Positions 6,907-15,468 are shown, numbered from the stretch's first letter. The stretch: DNA of 42,886 nt from Thermoleophilaceae bacterium (GCA_016462645.1 JAEMSX010000017.1:1-42886), one strand, 5' to 3'. The notes: generated by a model from the sequence alone, not told the origin. Numbers and translations are program-made.

Positions 6907-9002
6907 GGGCCATCGCCCTGCCGCACGTCAAGGCCTTTCACGGTCATGCTGCTCGGTAGTCCGCTGGGTGTCTTGACGGTGAACGACGTGTACTGCTCCT
7001 CTGCAGGCAGCTTGACCGTCAAAGTTCCGGCCTTGCCCGGCCGCAGCAGGGTCGAGCCCCCGGTGCTTGATTTCACGACTACCGCCTTGGCGCCCGCGTC
7101 AAGCTTCAGCCGAAGCTCGCCCGGCTCATCGAGGAAGGTGCGCACGTTGAAGGCGTTCTGAACCGCGCCGGTGCGCACCGCGCGTCCATCGACGATCGAG
7201 AGCAGGCGTGGCGGGGGCTCGCCGACCATCAGCGTCAGGGTCGGCCAGCTGTCGCTCGGGTGGACGCGCTTGGTCTCGTCCTTGAGGTGCATGGTGATGC
7301 TGTCGCTGCGCAGGTACCAGGCGTTCGGAACCTTGTCGCAACCGGTCCCGAGGATCTCTCCGGTACGCGACCAGTCGAACTCGCAGCGCGGCGAATACAT
7401 GATCGGCGACTTGATCGGCTCGGTGTCAGTCGCAAACACGCGGACCACGCGGTTGTTCCAGAACTCGGTCGTGAAGTACGAGAGCGGATCGTCGGTGAAC
7501 GTGACGATCATTCCGACCTCCTCGTCGGTGTTCTCGTCGATGAAATTCGCGGGCTTGGGGAAGTTCTGGAAGGCCTGCGCCGAATAGACGCGCGCGTCGT
7601 GCCAGGTCTTCCACTGGCCCTGGATCAACCAGACGAACGTGAAGGCGATCAGCACCCAGTAGAGGATCTTGCGCACCAGCTTGTGGTCGATCGTCGAGAG
7701 CACGTAGACGGCGCCGAGCAGGAAGGTCACGCGCGCGAGCATCATGCCGATCTTCGGCTGGATCTCGGGGTGGTTGCTCATGTAGGTCGCGATCGCCGTG
7801 AGCCCGAACGAGTCGTACGAGAACGGCATCAGCACGGCGTCGGTCTGGAAGCCGCTCATGATCGCGGTGGCCGCGGCCGTGGACACGAGCGCCGAGGTCC
7901 ACGAGACGCGGTTCCAGGACGCGACGAAACCGACGAAGAAGATCGGCCCGAGGTAGAACATGTAACGCTCGTAGAAGATGTGGCGCGAGCGCCAGTCGTA
8001 CGGGTTGGTCGCCGAGAACCACGAGATCTGGGCGATGAACACGAGTGATGCAATGACCACAAGCGCAAGCAGCGCGCCGATCAGCGGATCGCGGCGGTTC
8101 TCGGCGCGGCCGAACATCGCGAACGTCGCGATCACGGGGACGATCGCGCTGAGCAGATAGACGTCGGCGGTGAAGGCCTTGACCCAGAACCACAGCGCCG
8201 AGAACTCAAGCGCTACACCGTCAAAGACGCCGGAGTAGAGACCGAACGCTCCCTTGCCCTGGACAAGTATGGCGAGACCACCGAGCGCGAGCAACACCAG
8301 CAGGGTCATCCAGATCGAGCGACGCTCCTTGAGGTACTCGACGCGCTTGCCCGGCTCGGCCATCAGCGCGGCGAGCAGCAGCGTTCCTGTGAAGATCGGC
8401 ATCAGGATCACGAACTGCGTCCGCGCGAGCATGCCGATGACGATCAGCGCGAAGGCAAGCGCAGTGTTGCGCGGCCGCGGCCGCGCCAGCGCGAGCAGCA
8501 TCGCCCCGCACGCCGCGATGAAGGCGGGATAGGCGAGATTCTCGGTGCCGATGATTCCGGCGTAGTTCATCGCCGGAACCGCAACCACCATCAGCGCCAC
8601 GACCATCGCGCGCCAGCGGTCGAGATACAACCGCGCGAAGAGATAGCCGGGGAAGATCGCCCCGACCATCATCATCGAGCTGATCAGGTGAACGCCGGTG
8701 TACTGGCCCGGCACAGTCTTGGCGAACCAGAACGCGGGCGCCAGCAGGAACGGGTAGAGCGTGCTGCGCATCTCCAGACCGACACCGCGCCACGTCATCC
8801 CGTCGCCGCCGGCGAAGTTCTTGGCCAGCGCCCAGAACAGGAACTCGTCCTGGTAGCGGCGCGGGGACTCATGGCCGGTCGCGAGCAGGTAGATGATCAC
8901 CGTCAGTACGGCCCAGATGCCGGTGATGATCCACAGCTCGAGCCCGCGCTCGCGCAGCCAGGCGCCGGCGTCACTGCGCCATTCTGCAAAATACGATTTC
9001 AC
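6888..9002 (-). CDS. Large multi-spanning membrane protein, GT-C glycosyltransferase-like (paralog 1 of 2)
   Basis: A 704-residue paralog of the protein encoded at 4786, with the same plan: a cytoplasmic N-terminus, TM1, the outer-loop motif RRYQDEFLFWALAKN (about 48-62), many further helices, and a C-terminal soluble domain of about 220 residues. Shared blocks include MNYAGIIGTENLAYP (about 145), HIFYERYMFYLGPIFFVGF (about 340) and, in the tail, VPNAWYLRSDSITMHL matching VPDAWLVESDSFSMHL in the paralog. The GTG start at 9002 has only a weak ribosome site. The two genes form an operon from tandem duplication. By analogy with GT-C enzymes it may transfer a sugar from a lipid carrier at the outer membrane face; substrate unknown. 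Confidence 0.8.
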   Translation of the reverse strand: MKSYFAEWRSDAGAWLRERGLELWIITGIWAVLTVIIYLLATGHESPRRYQDEFLFWALAKNFAGGDGMTWRGVGLEMRSTLYPFLLAPAFWFAKTVPGQYTGVHLISSMMMVGAIFPGYLFARLYLDRWRAMVVALMVVAVPAMNYAGIIGTENLAYPAFIAACGAMLLALARPRPRNTALAFALIVIGMLARTQFVILMPIFTGTLLLAALMAEPGKRVEYLKERRSIWMTLLVLLALGGLAILVQGKGAFGLYSGVFDGVALEFSALWFWVKAFTADVYLLSAIVPVIATFAMFGRAENRRDPLIGALLALVVIASLVFIAQISWFSATNPYDWRSRHIFYERYMFYLGPIFFVGFVASWNRVSWTSALVSTAAATAIMSGFQTDAVLMPFSYDSFGLTAIATYMSNHPEIQPKIGMMLARVTFLLGAVYVLSTIDHKLVRKILYWVLIAFTFVWLIQGQWKTWHDARVYSAQAFQNFPKPANFIDENTDEEVGMIVTFTDDPLSYFTTEFWNNRVVRVFATDTEPIKSPIMYSPRCEFDWSRTGEILGTGCDKVPNAWYLRSDSITMHLKDETKRVHPSDSWPTLTLMVGEPPPRLLSIVDGRAVRTGAVQNAFNVRTFLDEPGELRLKLDAGAKAVVVKSSTGGSTLLRPGKAGTLTVKLPAEEQYTSFTVKTPSGLPSSMTVKGLDVRQGDGPWKTIL

Positions 9003-9055
9003 GTCCGGGCGAGACTAAACGCGATCCCGGCCGCAGGTTCCGCGCGACTTCGGGT

Positions 9056-9082
9056 AAAGTAAGAACTAGAACTTCTTACTTT
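9056..9082. promoter_or_regulatory. Perfect palindromic operator upstream of acyl-CoA dehydrogenase
   Basis: AAAGTAAGAA (9056-9065), a 7-base spacer, and its exact complement TTCTTACTTT (9073-9082). The centre lies 51 bases before the ATG at 9120. The AT-rich arms stand out in the GC-rich surroundings. The same element, less perfect on one side, precedes the crotonase/carboxylase operon at 2085-2109. Confidence 0.75.
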
Positions 9083-9119
9083 CTACTTTCATTGAGTCAC
9101 ACCCTGCGGAGGATCAACG

Positions 9120-10301
9120 ATGGAATCAGCGACGATCAAGCCCGACTTCGCCGCCAGTACGCGGCACTTCATCTTCACCGAAGAGCACGAGCAGTTGCGC
9201 GAGACGATCGAGCGCTTCGCCAAGACCGAGCTGGCGCCGAACGCCGCCGAGTGGGAGGAGACGACGTTTCCCGACTCCGTGATCAAGCGCATGGGCGACC
9301 TCGGATTTCTCGGCCTCACCCAGCCCGAGGAGTACGGCGGACAGGGCGGCGACTACTTCACGTCGGTCGTGCGCGCAGAGGCGATGGCCTACTCCAACAG
9401 CGGCGGCCTGAACATGGGCATCGCGGTCCAGACCGACATGGCGATGCCGCCGATTGCGAAGTTCGGCTCTGAAGAGATCAAGCAGAAGTATCTGAAGGGT
9501 GCGATTGCCGGCGACATCATCCTCGCGCTCGGCATCACCGAGCCTGACGCCGGTTCTGACGTCGCCGCGATCAAGACACGCGCCGTTCGCGACGGCGACG
9601 ACTACGTGATCAACGGGTCGAAGGTCTTCATCACCAACGGACTGCGCGCCGATGCAATCGTTCTCGTCACCAAGACCGACGACTCCAAGGGCTTCGAGGG
9701 CTTCACGCTCTTCATCGTCGACACCGACACTCCCGGCTTCGCGGTCTCGCGCAAGCTCGAGAAGCTCGGCATGCACGCGTCCGACACGGCCGAGCTGGCC
9801 TTCACCGACATGCGCGTCCCGGCCGGCAACATGCTCGGCGAGGAGGGCAAGGGTTTCTACAACATCATGTGGGAGCTGCAGAGCGAGCGCATGGTCGCCG
9901 CGTGTGCATGCGTGGCCGGCGCCCAGCGTGTGCTTGACCAGACGATGGAGTACGCCAAGGAGCGCCAGGCCTTCGGCCGCCCGATCGGCAAGTTCCAGGC
10001 GATCCGCCACAAGATCGCCGCGATGAGCACGAAGCTTGAAGCCGCGCGCCAGCTGAACTACTACACGGCGTGGCTCGTCGACCAGGGCCAGTACCCGGTA
10101 CGCGAGATCTCCCAGGCCAAGCTCTTCTCTTCACAGGTCGGTTGCGAGATCACCGATGAGTGCCTCCAGATCCACGGTGGCTGGGGCTACATGAAGGAGT
10201 ACGGCGTCGAGCGCGCGTGGCGCGACATGCGCCTGAACCGCATCGGTGCAGGTACTGATGAAGTGATGCTCGACGTGATCGGGCGCAGCTACGGATTCTG
10301 A
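9120..10301 (+). CDS. Acyl-CoA dehydrogenase, LCAD/isovaleryl-CoA dehydrogenase type
   Basis: A 393-residue FAD-dependent acyl-CoA dehydrogenase that forms a trans-2-enoyl-CoA and passes electrons to ETF. It starts at ATG 9120 behind GGAGG. Seen: the flavin/substrate motif LALGITEPDAGSDVAAI (about 141-157), VINGSKVFITNG, ERQAFGRPI (about 281) and IHGGWGYMKEYGVER (about 350). The usual YEGT glutamate of medium/short-chain enzymes is replaced (IGAGTDEV). A glutamate in ELQSERMVAA (about 255) sits where LCAD and isovaleryl-CoA dehydrogenase carry their catalytic base. So a long- or branched-chain substrate is likely. It probably shares a regulator with the operon ending at the left edge. Confidence 0.95.
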   Translation: MESATIKPDFAASTRHFIFTEEHEQLRETIERFAKTELAPNAAEWEETTFPDSVIKRMGDLGFLGLTQPEEYGGQGGDYFTSVVRAEAMAYSNSGGLNMGIAVQTDMAMPPIAKFGSEEIKQKYLKGAIAGDIILALGITEPDAGSDVAAIKTRAVRDGDDYVINGSKVFITNGLRADAIVLVTKTDDSKGFEGFTLFIVDTDTPGFAVSRKLEKLGMHASDTAELAFTDMRVPAGNMLGEEGKGFYNIMWELQSERMVAACACVAGAQRVLDQTMEYAKERQAFGRPIGKFQAIRHKIAAMSTKLEAARQLNYYTAWLVDQGQYPVREISQAKLFSSQVGCEITDECLQIHGGWGYMKEYGVERAWRDMRLNRIGAGTDEVMLDVIGRSYGF

Positions 10302-10387
10302 TCCGAACGTTCGTGCTGAACGGGGACTAAGCTCCCGCGCTGAATTTTCAGACCTTTTCGCAATACCTCCATCCCACCAAGAAAGAG

Positions 10388-11245
10388 ATGCAAATCACCA
10401 TGAGTGACCTCGTCATTCCCGGCTTGCTTGAGGGCAAGACCGCCATCGTCACCGGTTCGGCCCGCGGCATCGGCCGCTCCACCGCAGAGCTGCTCGCAGG
10501 TTCCGGCGCCAACGTCCTGATCACCGACCTCGACGGCGACGTCGCCGAGCAGGCCTCCAGCGAGATCGCCGGCAACACGGTCTCGATCGGTGGAGACATC
10601 ACCAAGAACGGTGAGCCCGCCAACATCGTCAAGAAGGCGATCGACGAGTTCGGCCAGATCGACATCCTGATCAACAACGCCGGCTACACCTGGGACGGCC
10701 CCGTCCACAAGATCACGGACGAGCAGTGGGACGCGATGCTGAACATCCACGTGAAGGCTCCCTTCCAGATGATCCGCGAAGCCGCCCCGTACTTCCGTGA
10801 GCCGGCCAAGGCCGAGCGCGCAGAAGGCAAGGAAGTCTTCCGCAAGATCGTCAACGTGTCATCCACTTCGGGAATGTTCGGCAACGCCGGCCAGGCCAAC
10901 TACAGCTCCGGCAAGCTCGGCGTCGTCGGTCTGACCAAGACCGTCGCCAAGGAGTGGGGTCAGTTCAAGGTCAACGTCAACGCCGTCGCATTCGGATTCG
11001 TTGACACGCGCCTGACGGCCGCCAAGGAAGAGTCAGAGACGATCGAGCGCGATGGCGAGCAGATTCAGCTCGGCATCCCGGAGCAGATGCGCCAGATGGC
11101 GAACATGCTGATCCCGCTCGGCCGCCCGGCAACCCCGGAAGAGGCCGCAGCGCCGATCTTCTTCCTGGCCAGCCCGCTCAGCAACTACGTGCACGGACAG
11201 GTGCTCAACATCACCGGCGGCATGTTCGGCGGCATGGCGTTCTGA
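10388..11245 (+). CDS. Short-chain dehydrogenase/reductase (FabG-like)
   Basis: A 285-residue classical SDR. Seen: the nucleotide-binding TGSARGIG (about 22-29), acidic DLDGD after the second strand (a hint of NAD preference), NNAG (about 98-101), catalytic Ser in NVSSTSG (about 158) and Tyr/Lys in NYSSGKLG (about 171-175), and the C-terminal NITGGMFGGMAF. It is longer than FabG (about 245) because of an insertion around residues 134-150 rich in Glu/Lys and another near 220-235. Two starts are possible, ATG 10388 and ATG 10400; the weak purine run GAAAGAG fits the second slightly better. A 3-hydroxyacyl-CoA or ketoacyl reductase role beside the acyl-CoA dehydrogenase is an inference. An intrinsic terminator follows. 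Confidence 0.92.
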   Translation: MQITMSDLVIPGLLEGKTAIVTGSARGIGRSTAELLAGSGANVLITDLDGDVAEQASSEIAGNTVSIGGDITKNGEPANIVKKAIDEFGQIDILINNAGYTWDGPVHKITDEQWDAMLNIHVKAPFQMIREAAPYFREPAKAERAEGKEVFRKIVNVSSTSGMFGNAGQANYSSGKLGVVGLTKTVAKEWGQFKVNVNAVAFGFVDTRLTAAKEESETIERDGEQIQLGIPEQMRQMANMLIPLGRPATPEEAAAPIFFLASPLSNYVHGQVLNITGGMFGGMAF

Positions 11246-11270
11246 TCGCATCAAGTACCAAGCAGTTCCC

Positions 11271-11305
11271 AAAGGCCCTTCCGCACTCGCGGGAGGGCCT
11301 TTTTC
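11271..11305 (+). terminator. Intrinsic terminator after the SDR gene
   Basis: AAAGGCCCTTCC (11271-11282), an 8-base loop, and GGGAGGGCCTTT (11291-11302) make a 12-pair stem with one G-T pair, followed directly by a T tract. It lies 25 bases after the stop of the SDR gene. Confidence 0.92.
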
Positions 11306-11337
11306 TTGCCCTCCGGTCGGGGGCATAGATTTCGGCA

Positions 11338-12237
11338 ATGGCGGAGATCGACGCACCTGTGTTGCGAACGCCGCTGCCCGGAGGATCCGAAGGCGCGCGC
11401 GTCACACTTCGCCCCTTCTCTACCGGTGAGTCAGGTGTCCCCCGCGGATTTCTCCACCGCATCGATGAACCGCTGGCGTACCAGCGCGCCCTCTGGCGCG
11501 GGGCACGAAAGAAGTTCGATCACTGGACGCCGTGCCCGATCTTCCTGATCGAACATCCGACTGCCGGTCGGATCCTCGTCGACACCGGGTTGCCGGCCGC
11601 GATGGCGCACGACCCGAAGGCCGGACTCGGCGCGTTGGCCGCGCGGATGTACGCGACACGCGCAACGGAAGAGCAGCCGCTCCCCGCCCGTCTGCGCGCC
11701 CTGGGGATCCCACGCGGCGGCATCGACGTCGTCGTGATGACGCACCTGCACTTTGATCACGCGGGATCGCTGAACGAGATCGAGGACTGCGTCGTCGTCG
11801 TCAGCAGGAAGGAGTGGCGCAGCGCCCACGCCGGCAAAGCACTCGCCCGCGGGTACGTGCGGCGAGAGTTCGATCTGGCGCACGACTTCCGCCTCGTCGA
11901 CTTCGATGACCCCGAGGTGAACTCGTTCGCCTCGTTCGGACGGTCGGTCGATCTGTTCGGCGACGGCTCCGTGATCCTTGTTTCAACTCCCGGACACACG
12001 AGCGGCCACATGTCAGTGATCGTGCGACTGAAGGACCGCGAGTGCCTGATCGCCGGCGACGCGATCTACACGCAGCACTCGCTGAACACCGGCGACCTGC
12101 CCCTGGTCATCGCCGACGAACACAACTACAAGCGCTCAGTCCGCGAGATCCGCGCCTACAAACAGATGACCCCCAGCGCGCTGATCATCCCCGGCCACGA
12201 CGCAGAGTTCTTCGCGTCGCTCGACGAGATCTACTGA
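11338..12237 (+). CDS. Metallo-beta-lactamase-fold hydrolase, AHL-lactonase-like
   Basis: A 299-residue MBL-fold enzyme starting at ATG 11338. The metal site is complete: THLHFDHAG (about 138-146), STPGHTSGH (His about 221), AGDAIYT (Asp about 239) and IPGHDAEF (His about 284). The N-terminal PCPIFLIEHPTAGRILVDTG, in which a ligand-bearing strand follows a small cap, resembles N-acyl-homoserine lactonases of the AiiA/AttM group. These open lactone rings, but many family members are general esterases or lactonases, so quorum quenching is not shown. No signal peptide. Its last 7 bases overlap the end of the convergent acyltransferase gene. Confidence 0.88.
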   Translation: MAEIDAPVLRTPLPGGSEGARVTLRPFSTGESGVPRGFLHRIDEPLAYQRALWRGARKKFDHWTPCPIFLIEHPTAGRILVDTGLPAAMAHDPKAGLGALAARMYATRATEEQPLPARLRALGIPRGGIDVVVMTHLHFDHAGSLNEIEDCVVVVSRKEWRSAHAGKALARGYVRREFDLAHDFRLVDFDDPEVNSFASFGRSVDLFGDGSVILVSTPGHTSGHMSVIVRLKDRECLIAGDAIYTQHSLNTGDLPLVIADEHNYKRSVREIRAYKQMTPSALIIPGHDAEFFASLDEIY

Positions 12238-13001
12238 GCGGCCGGCGGCGTGCGCCGCGGCACTTCGCCTGTGCGGGCACGCTCGGCCCGCCGCCACTTC
12301 GGTTCAAACTCGGCGTCCATCTCCCACCACATCTCAAGCACCCGGCGGAAGATCTCCTCCGAGACGATCTGCGACTGCTCCTTGGTCGGCTCATCAATCT
12401 GCGTGAACTGCAGCGGGCGTCCGTAGCGCACGATCACCTTCGGGAACCAGTGCCGCTTCACGTCGCGCAGGAACTGGGAGCCGTAGATCGCCACCGGCAC
12501 GACCGGCTTGCCGCTCATGATCGCGAGCTGTCCCGCGCCGCGCTTGGCGACGGTCGGGTAGTAGTCGCGCGAGCGCCCGCCCTCGGCGTACATCTGGGCG
12601 ACGCCGCCGCGATCGAGGATCGCCTTCGCGGTGATGAAGGTCTCGGTGTCGCCTTTGCCGCGCATCACCGGAAAGACTCCTCCGTGCGAGTAGACGAAGT
12701 CGAGCGGCGGCTTGAACAGCTGCGACTTGGCCATGAACTGCAGCTTGCGGCGCAGGTGGATGCCGGTGAAGAAGTGGTCGATGAAGCTGAAGTGATTGGG
12801 TACGAAGATCGTGCCGCCGGCACGCGGGACGTTCTGGACGTCGATCGCGGCGACGCGGTCGAGCGCTCCATAGGTGCCGGTCATCACCACGCGCACGAGG
12901 TCGTACATCGCGCTGGGCTTGTGATTGCGCACGCGCTCGTGGTACTTCGCCATGCCTGCGGCATCGCGCTCGTCGATGTAGACCTGTTCTTTCATCGCCA
13001 T
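12231..13001 (-). CDS. 1-acyl-sn-glycerol-3-phosphate acyltransferase family protein (PlsC-like)
   Basis: A 256-residue acyltransferase. The ATG at 13001 overlaps the TGA of glycerol kinase (TGATG), which makes it the best start although the frame is open further. Family motifs seen: NHFSFIDHF (the NHx4D catalytic block, about 73), the FPVMRGKG substrate motif (about 113), YAEGGRSRD (EGxRS, about 139) and PVVPVAIYG (about 166). It would add the second acyl chain to lysophosphatidate, or acylate a related lipid, on the cytoplasmic membrane face. Being last in an operon with glycerol kinase, which supplies glycerol-3-phosphate, fits phospholipid or glycolipid synthesis. Confidence 0.92.
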   Translation of the reverse strand: MAMKEQVYIDERDAAGMAKYHERVRNHKPSAMYDLVRVVMTGTYGALDRVAAIDVQNVPRAGGTIFVPNHFSFIDHFFTGIHLRRKLQFMAKSQLFKPPLDFVYSHGGVFPVMRGKGDTETFITAKAILDRGGVAQMYAEGGRSRDYYPTVAKRGAGQLAIMSGKPVVPVAIYGSQFLRDVKRHWFPKVIVRYGRPLQFTQIDEPTKEQSQIVSEEIFRRVLEMWWEMDAEFEPKWRRAERARTGEVPRRTPPAAQ

Positions 13002-14485
13002 CAGAAGCCCTGCGTCAATCCTCGTTCTCGGACACTGCTCACGGTCGCCGACCACTCATCGAGCAGCCCGGCACGCGTCGATTCTGGCATCTGCGGCTCA
13101 AAGCGGAATTCCTCGCGCCAGAGCGTCTCGACTTCGGACGCCGTCCAGCTGCCGGCGGTGATCCCAGCCATCATGCCCGCGCCGAATCCCGTCGTCTCAG
13201 TGATCTCCGGAACCACAACGGGCGCGCCGAGCACGTCGGCCTGGAATTGCATCAGCCAGTGGTTCGCGACCGCCCCGCCATCGGCGTGCAGCTCGCCGAG
13301 CGGCAGGCCGGCCGCCGCTTCCATCGCCCGCACGGCGTCAACGGTCTGGTAGGCCATCGCCTCAAGCGCGGCCCGGGCGAGGTGGGCTCGAGTCGTGCCG
13401 CGCGTGAGACCCATGATCGCGCCGCGCGCGTCCGGATCCCAGTAGGGCGAGCCGAGACCGGTCAGCGCAGGAACGAAGTAGACGCCGTCGTTGGAGTCGA
13501 GCGATCGCGCCAGCGTTTCGGTCTCCGCGGCGTTGGGGAGCAGGCCCAGTCCGTCGCGCAGCCACTGGACCGCGGCGCCGGAAACGAAGACGCTGGCCTC
13601 GTAGGCGTAGGTCGCGGCATCAGCCGTGCCCCAGGCGAGCGTGCCGATCAGACCATCCGCCGGAGCCGGCGCGTCGTCACCGACGTTGAGCAGAACGAAG
13701 CTGCCGGTGCCATATGTGTTCTTCGCCTTTCCGGGCGTGAAGCACGCCTGACCGAACAGCGCCGCCTGCTGGTCTCCCGCCATCCCTGCCAGTGGGATCG
13801 AGGCGCCGCCGAGCAGCCCGGGGTCGGTCTCGCCGAACACGCTCAGCGACGGGAGCACCTCCGGCAGCGAATCCATGTCGACTCCGAAGATCGCGCAGAG
13901 TTCGCTCGACCACTCGAGCCTGTTGATGTCATAGAGCATCGTCCGGGCCGCGTTCGAGTAGTCGGTGACGTGGCGGCCGGTGAGTTTGAAGGCGAGCCAG
14001 GAGTCGATCGTTCCGAAACAGATCTCGGAAGGCGCTCGCGCGGCGAGACCCTCCACGCTCTGCAGCAACCACTCGATCTTCGAGGCGGAAAAATACGGGT
14101 CGATCGTCAAACCGGTCTGTTGGCGCACCAGCGGCAGGTGCCCGGCCTCGACGAGTTCGCGGCAACGCTCCGCAGTGCGCCTGTCCTGCCAGACGATCGC
14201 GTTGTGCAGCGGCTCTCCGCTTGCGCGATCCCACACGACTGTGGTCTCGCGCTGATTGGTGATTCCCAGCCCTTTGAGATCGCTCGCCCGCGCGCCGGCG
14301 GCGGCAAGCACTTCGGCGGCGACGCCGCTGGTCACCTGCCAGATCTCGTTGGCGTCATGCTCGACCCAGCCCGGGTGCGGGAAATGCTGTGTGAACTCGT
14401 GCTGGCGCGTCGCGACGATGCGCCCGTCGTCGCCGAGCAGCAGGGCCTTGCTTCCGGTCGTGCCTTCGTCGAGCGCGAGGATCAT
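13001..14485 (-). CDS. glpK: Glycerol kinase
   Basis: A 494-residue FGGY-family kinase, full length for GlpK, that phosphorylates glycerol to sn-glycerol-3-phosphate with ATP. Seen: N-terminal LALDEGTTGSKALL, ITNQRETTVVWDR (about 76), NAIVWQDRRT (about 93), GLTIDPYFSASKIEWLL (about 124), the AGMAGDQQAALFGQ motif with catalytic Asp (about 236), NTYGTGSFVLLN (about 253), and FVPALTGLGSPYWDP with ARGAIMGLTRGT (about 335-362). The ATG overlaps the stop of the glycosyltransferase upstream by four bases, and its stop overlaps the acyltransferase start, so three genes are translated as a coupled set. No glpF or glpD is next to it. Confidence 0.97.
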   Translation of the reverse strand: MILALDEGTTGSKALLLGDDGRIVATRQHEFTQHFPHPGWVEHDANEIWQVTSGVAAEVLAAAGARASDLKGLGITNQRETTVVWDRASGEPLHNAIVWQDRRTAERCRELVEAGHLPLVRQQTGLTIDPYFSASKIEWLLQSVEGLAARAPSEICFGTIDSWLAFKLTGRHVTDYSNAARTMLYDINRLEWSSELCAIFGVDMDSLPEVLPSLSVFGETDPGLLGGASIPLAGMAGDQQAALFGQACFTPGKAKNTYGTGSFVLLNVGDDAPAPADGLIGTLAWGTADAATYAYEASVFVSGAAVQWLRDGLGLLPNAAETETLARSLDSNDGVYFVPALTGLGSPYWDPDARGAIMGLTRGTTRAHLARAALEAMAYQTVDAVRAMEAAAGLPLGELHADGGAVANHWLMQFQADVLGAPVVVPEITETTGFGAGMMAGITAGSWTASEVETLWREEFRFEPQMPESTRAGLLDEWSATVSSVRERGLTQGF

Positions 14486-15177
14486 CGGGTCTCCCGGTAC
14501 ACGCGCAGGATGTCCTTGAGTTGTCTGCCGCGATGGATGAATCCGCGGAGCGACTTTCCGGTTGCTCGGTGCGAGAGGTCGAGCTCGATTTCCTTCACAC
14601 GCAGGCCAGCGCGAACAGCGTCAATGGTCATGCCCACCTCCATACCGAACGCGGCGTGAAAAGGCGTGACGGTCTCAAGCGCCGCGTAGCTCAGCGCGCG
14701 CTGGCCGGAGATCGGCGCCTGCGTGTCGAGCCCGCAACGCTTCTCGATCGCGCGGTGCGCAAAGCCGAGTGCCAGGCCGAAACCACCGCCGACGCGGCTG
14801 GCGAACACCGCGACCGTGAGATCGGCCTCGTCGGCCGCAACGGCATCGGCGAGCGGCGTGAGCTTCGCGGCCGAGCGCGCGAGGTCGGCATCGGCGAGCA
14901 GCACGACGGCGTCCGCGGACGGCGGGCCGTCCCTCAGCACCTGCGCGGCCGCCAGTGACGCGGCGCCGCCCTTGCCAAGGTGCTCGGTCCCGCCCACGAC
15001 GGTCGCGCCCGCCTCGGCGGCCACCTTGCCGGTGTCGTCGGTTGAGCCGTCATCGGCGACCACAACCGTCGTGCCGGGGAAGGCTTCATGCAGTGCGGCG
15101 ACGGTGTCGGCGATGCGGTCGGCTTCGTTGAGTGCGGCGACGATCACGTGCCCCACGGTGGTTGGTCGATCCGCCAT
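14482..15177 (-). CDS. Glycosyltransferase family 2 protein
   Basis: A 231-residue GT-A fold transferase. I start it at ATG 15177 (MADRPTTVGHV) because the glycosyltransferase fold begins there; the frame is open upstream into the divergent gene. Seen: IVAALNEADRI (strand 1), VVVADDGSTDDTGKVA (about 42-57), LGKGGAA, and LLADADLA as the metal-binding D-x-D-like motif (about 91-98). The plan resembles dolichol-phosphate-glucose/mannose synthase-like and glucosyl-3-phosphoglycerate synthase-like enzymes, but without a membrane domain. It heads the operon with glpK and the acyltransferase, so a glycerolipid or glycerol-derived acceptor is an attractive but unproven guess. Confidence 0.87.
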   Translation of the reverse strand: MADRPTTVGHVIVAALNEADRIADTVAALHEAFPGTTVVVADDGSTDDTGKVAAEAGATVVGGTEHLGKGGAASLAAAQVLRDGPPSADAVVLLADADLARSAAKLTPLADAVAADEADLTVAVFASRVGGGFGLALGFAHRAIEKRCGLDTQAPISGQRALSYAALETVTPFHAAFGMEVGMTIDAVRAGLRVKEIELDLSHRATGKSLRGFIHRGRQLKDILRVYRETR

Positions 15178-15196
15178 GTAGGCCGGTATGTTGTCA

Positions 15197-15214
15197 GGCA
15201 GCGACGACGCTGCC
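15197..15214. promoter_or_regulatory. Inverted repeat in the divergent region between glycosyltransferase and biotinyl protein
   Basis: GGCAGCG (15197-15203) and CGCTGCC (15208-15214) form a perfect 7-bp stem around ACGA, in the 78-base divergent spacer. It may be a regulator site or a leader hairpin; nothing more can be said. Confidence 0.35.
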
Positions 15215-15255
15215 CATCCACCCCGAGACTGCGCCGCTTGAAGGCGAGAGGCAAA

Positions 15256-15468
15256 ATGAGCGAGATTGAGGCACACATCACCGGCACTGTCTGGAAGATC
15301 GAAGTCAAGCCCGGCGACAGCATTGAAGAGGGCGACACGGTCGTGATCCTCGAGTCGATGAAGATGGAGATGCCGGTCGAGGCCGAGGACGACGGCGTGG
15401 TCAAGGAGATCAAGTGCGCCGAGGGCCAGTCGGTCCACGAGGGTGACGTGCTGGTCGTTCTGGAGTAA
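15256..15468 (+). CDS. Biotinyl/lipoyl-attachment domain miniprotein (TB7.3-like)
   Basis: A 70-residue protein consisting only of a biotinyl domain. ATG 15256 follows the purine-rich GAAGGCGAGAGGC. The biotinylation motif ESMKMEMP is centred at Lys36, with the usual barwin-like hammerhead repeats (GTVWKIEVKPGD and GVVKEIKCAEGQSVHEGD) on both sides. Length and sequence style match the mycobacterial biotinylated protein TB7.3 (Rv3221c), whose partner is not settled. It may be a free carboxyl carrier for the acyl-CoA carboxylase, or a biotin sink. It lies upstream of a methylmalonyl-CoA-decarboxylase-like gene and bioFDA, all on the same strand. Confidence 0.92.
   Translation: MSEIEAHITGTVWKIEVKPGDSIEEGDTVVILESMKMEMPVEAEDDGVVKEIKCAEGQSVHEGDVLVVLE

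Noticed and set aside
6127-7161. Plus-strand open frame of 344 codons
   Set aside because: Antisense to the two membrane proteins; highly charged composition (Arg, Asp, His) with no motif, a mirror of hydrophobic codons.
11338-12237. Quorum-quenching AHL lactonase as a firm call
   Set aside because: The metal site fits the whole MBL lactonase/esterase group; no luxI/luxR genes nearby support the specific substrate.
12042-13352. Plus-strand open frame of 436 codons
   Set aside because: Runs across the lactonase end and antisense to the acyltransferase and glycerol kinase; no recognisable domain.
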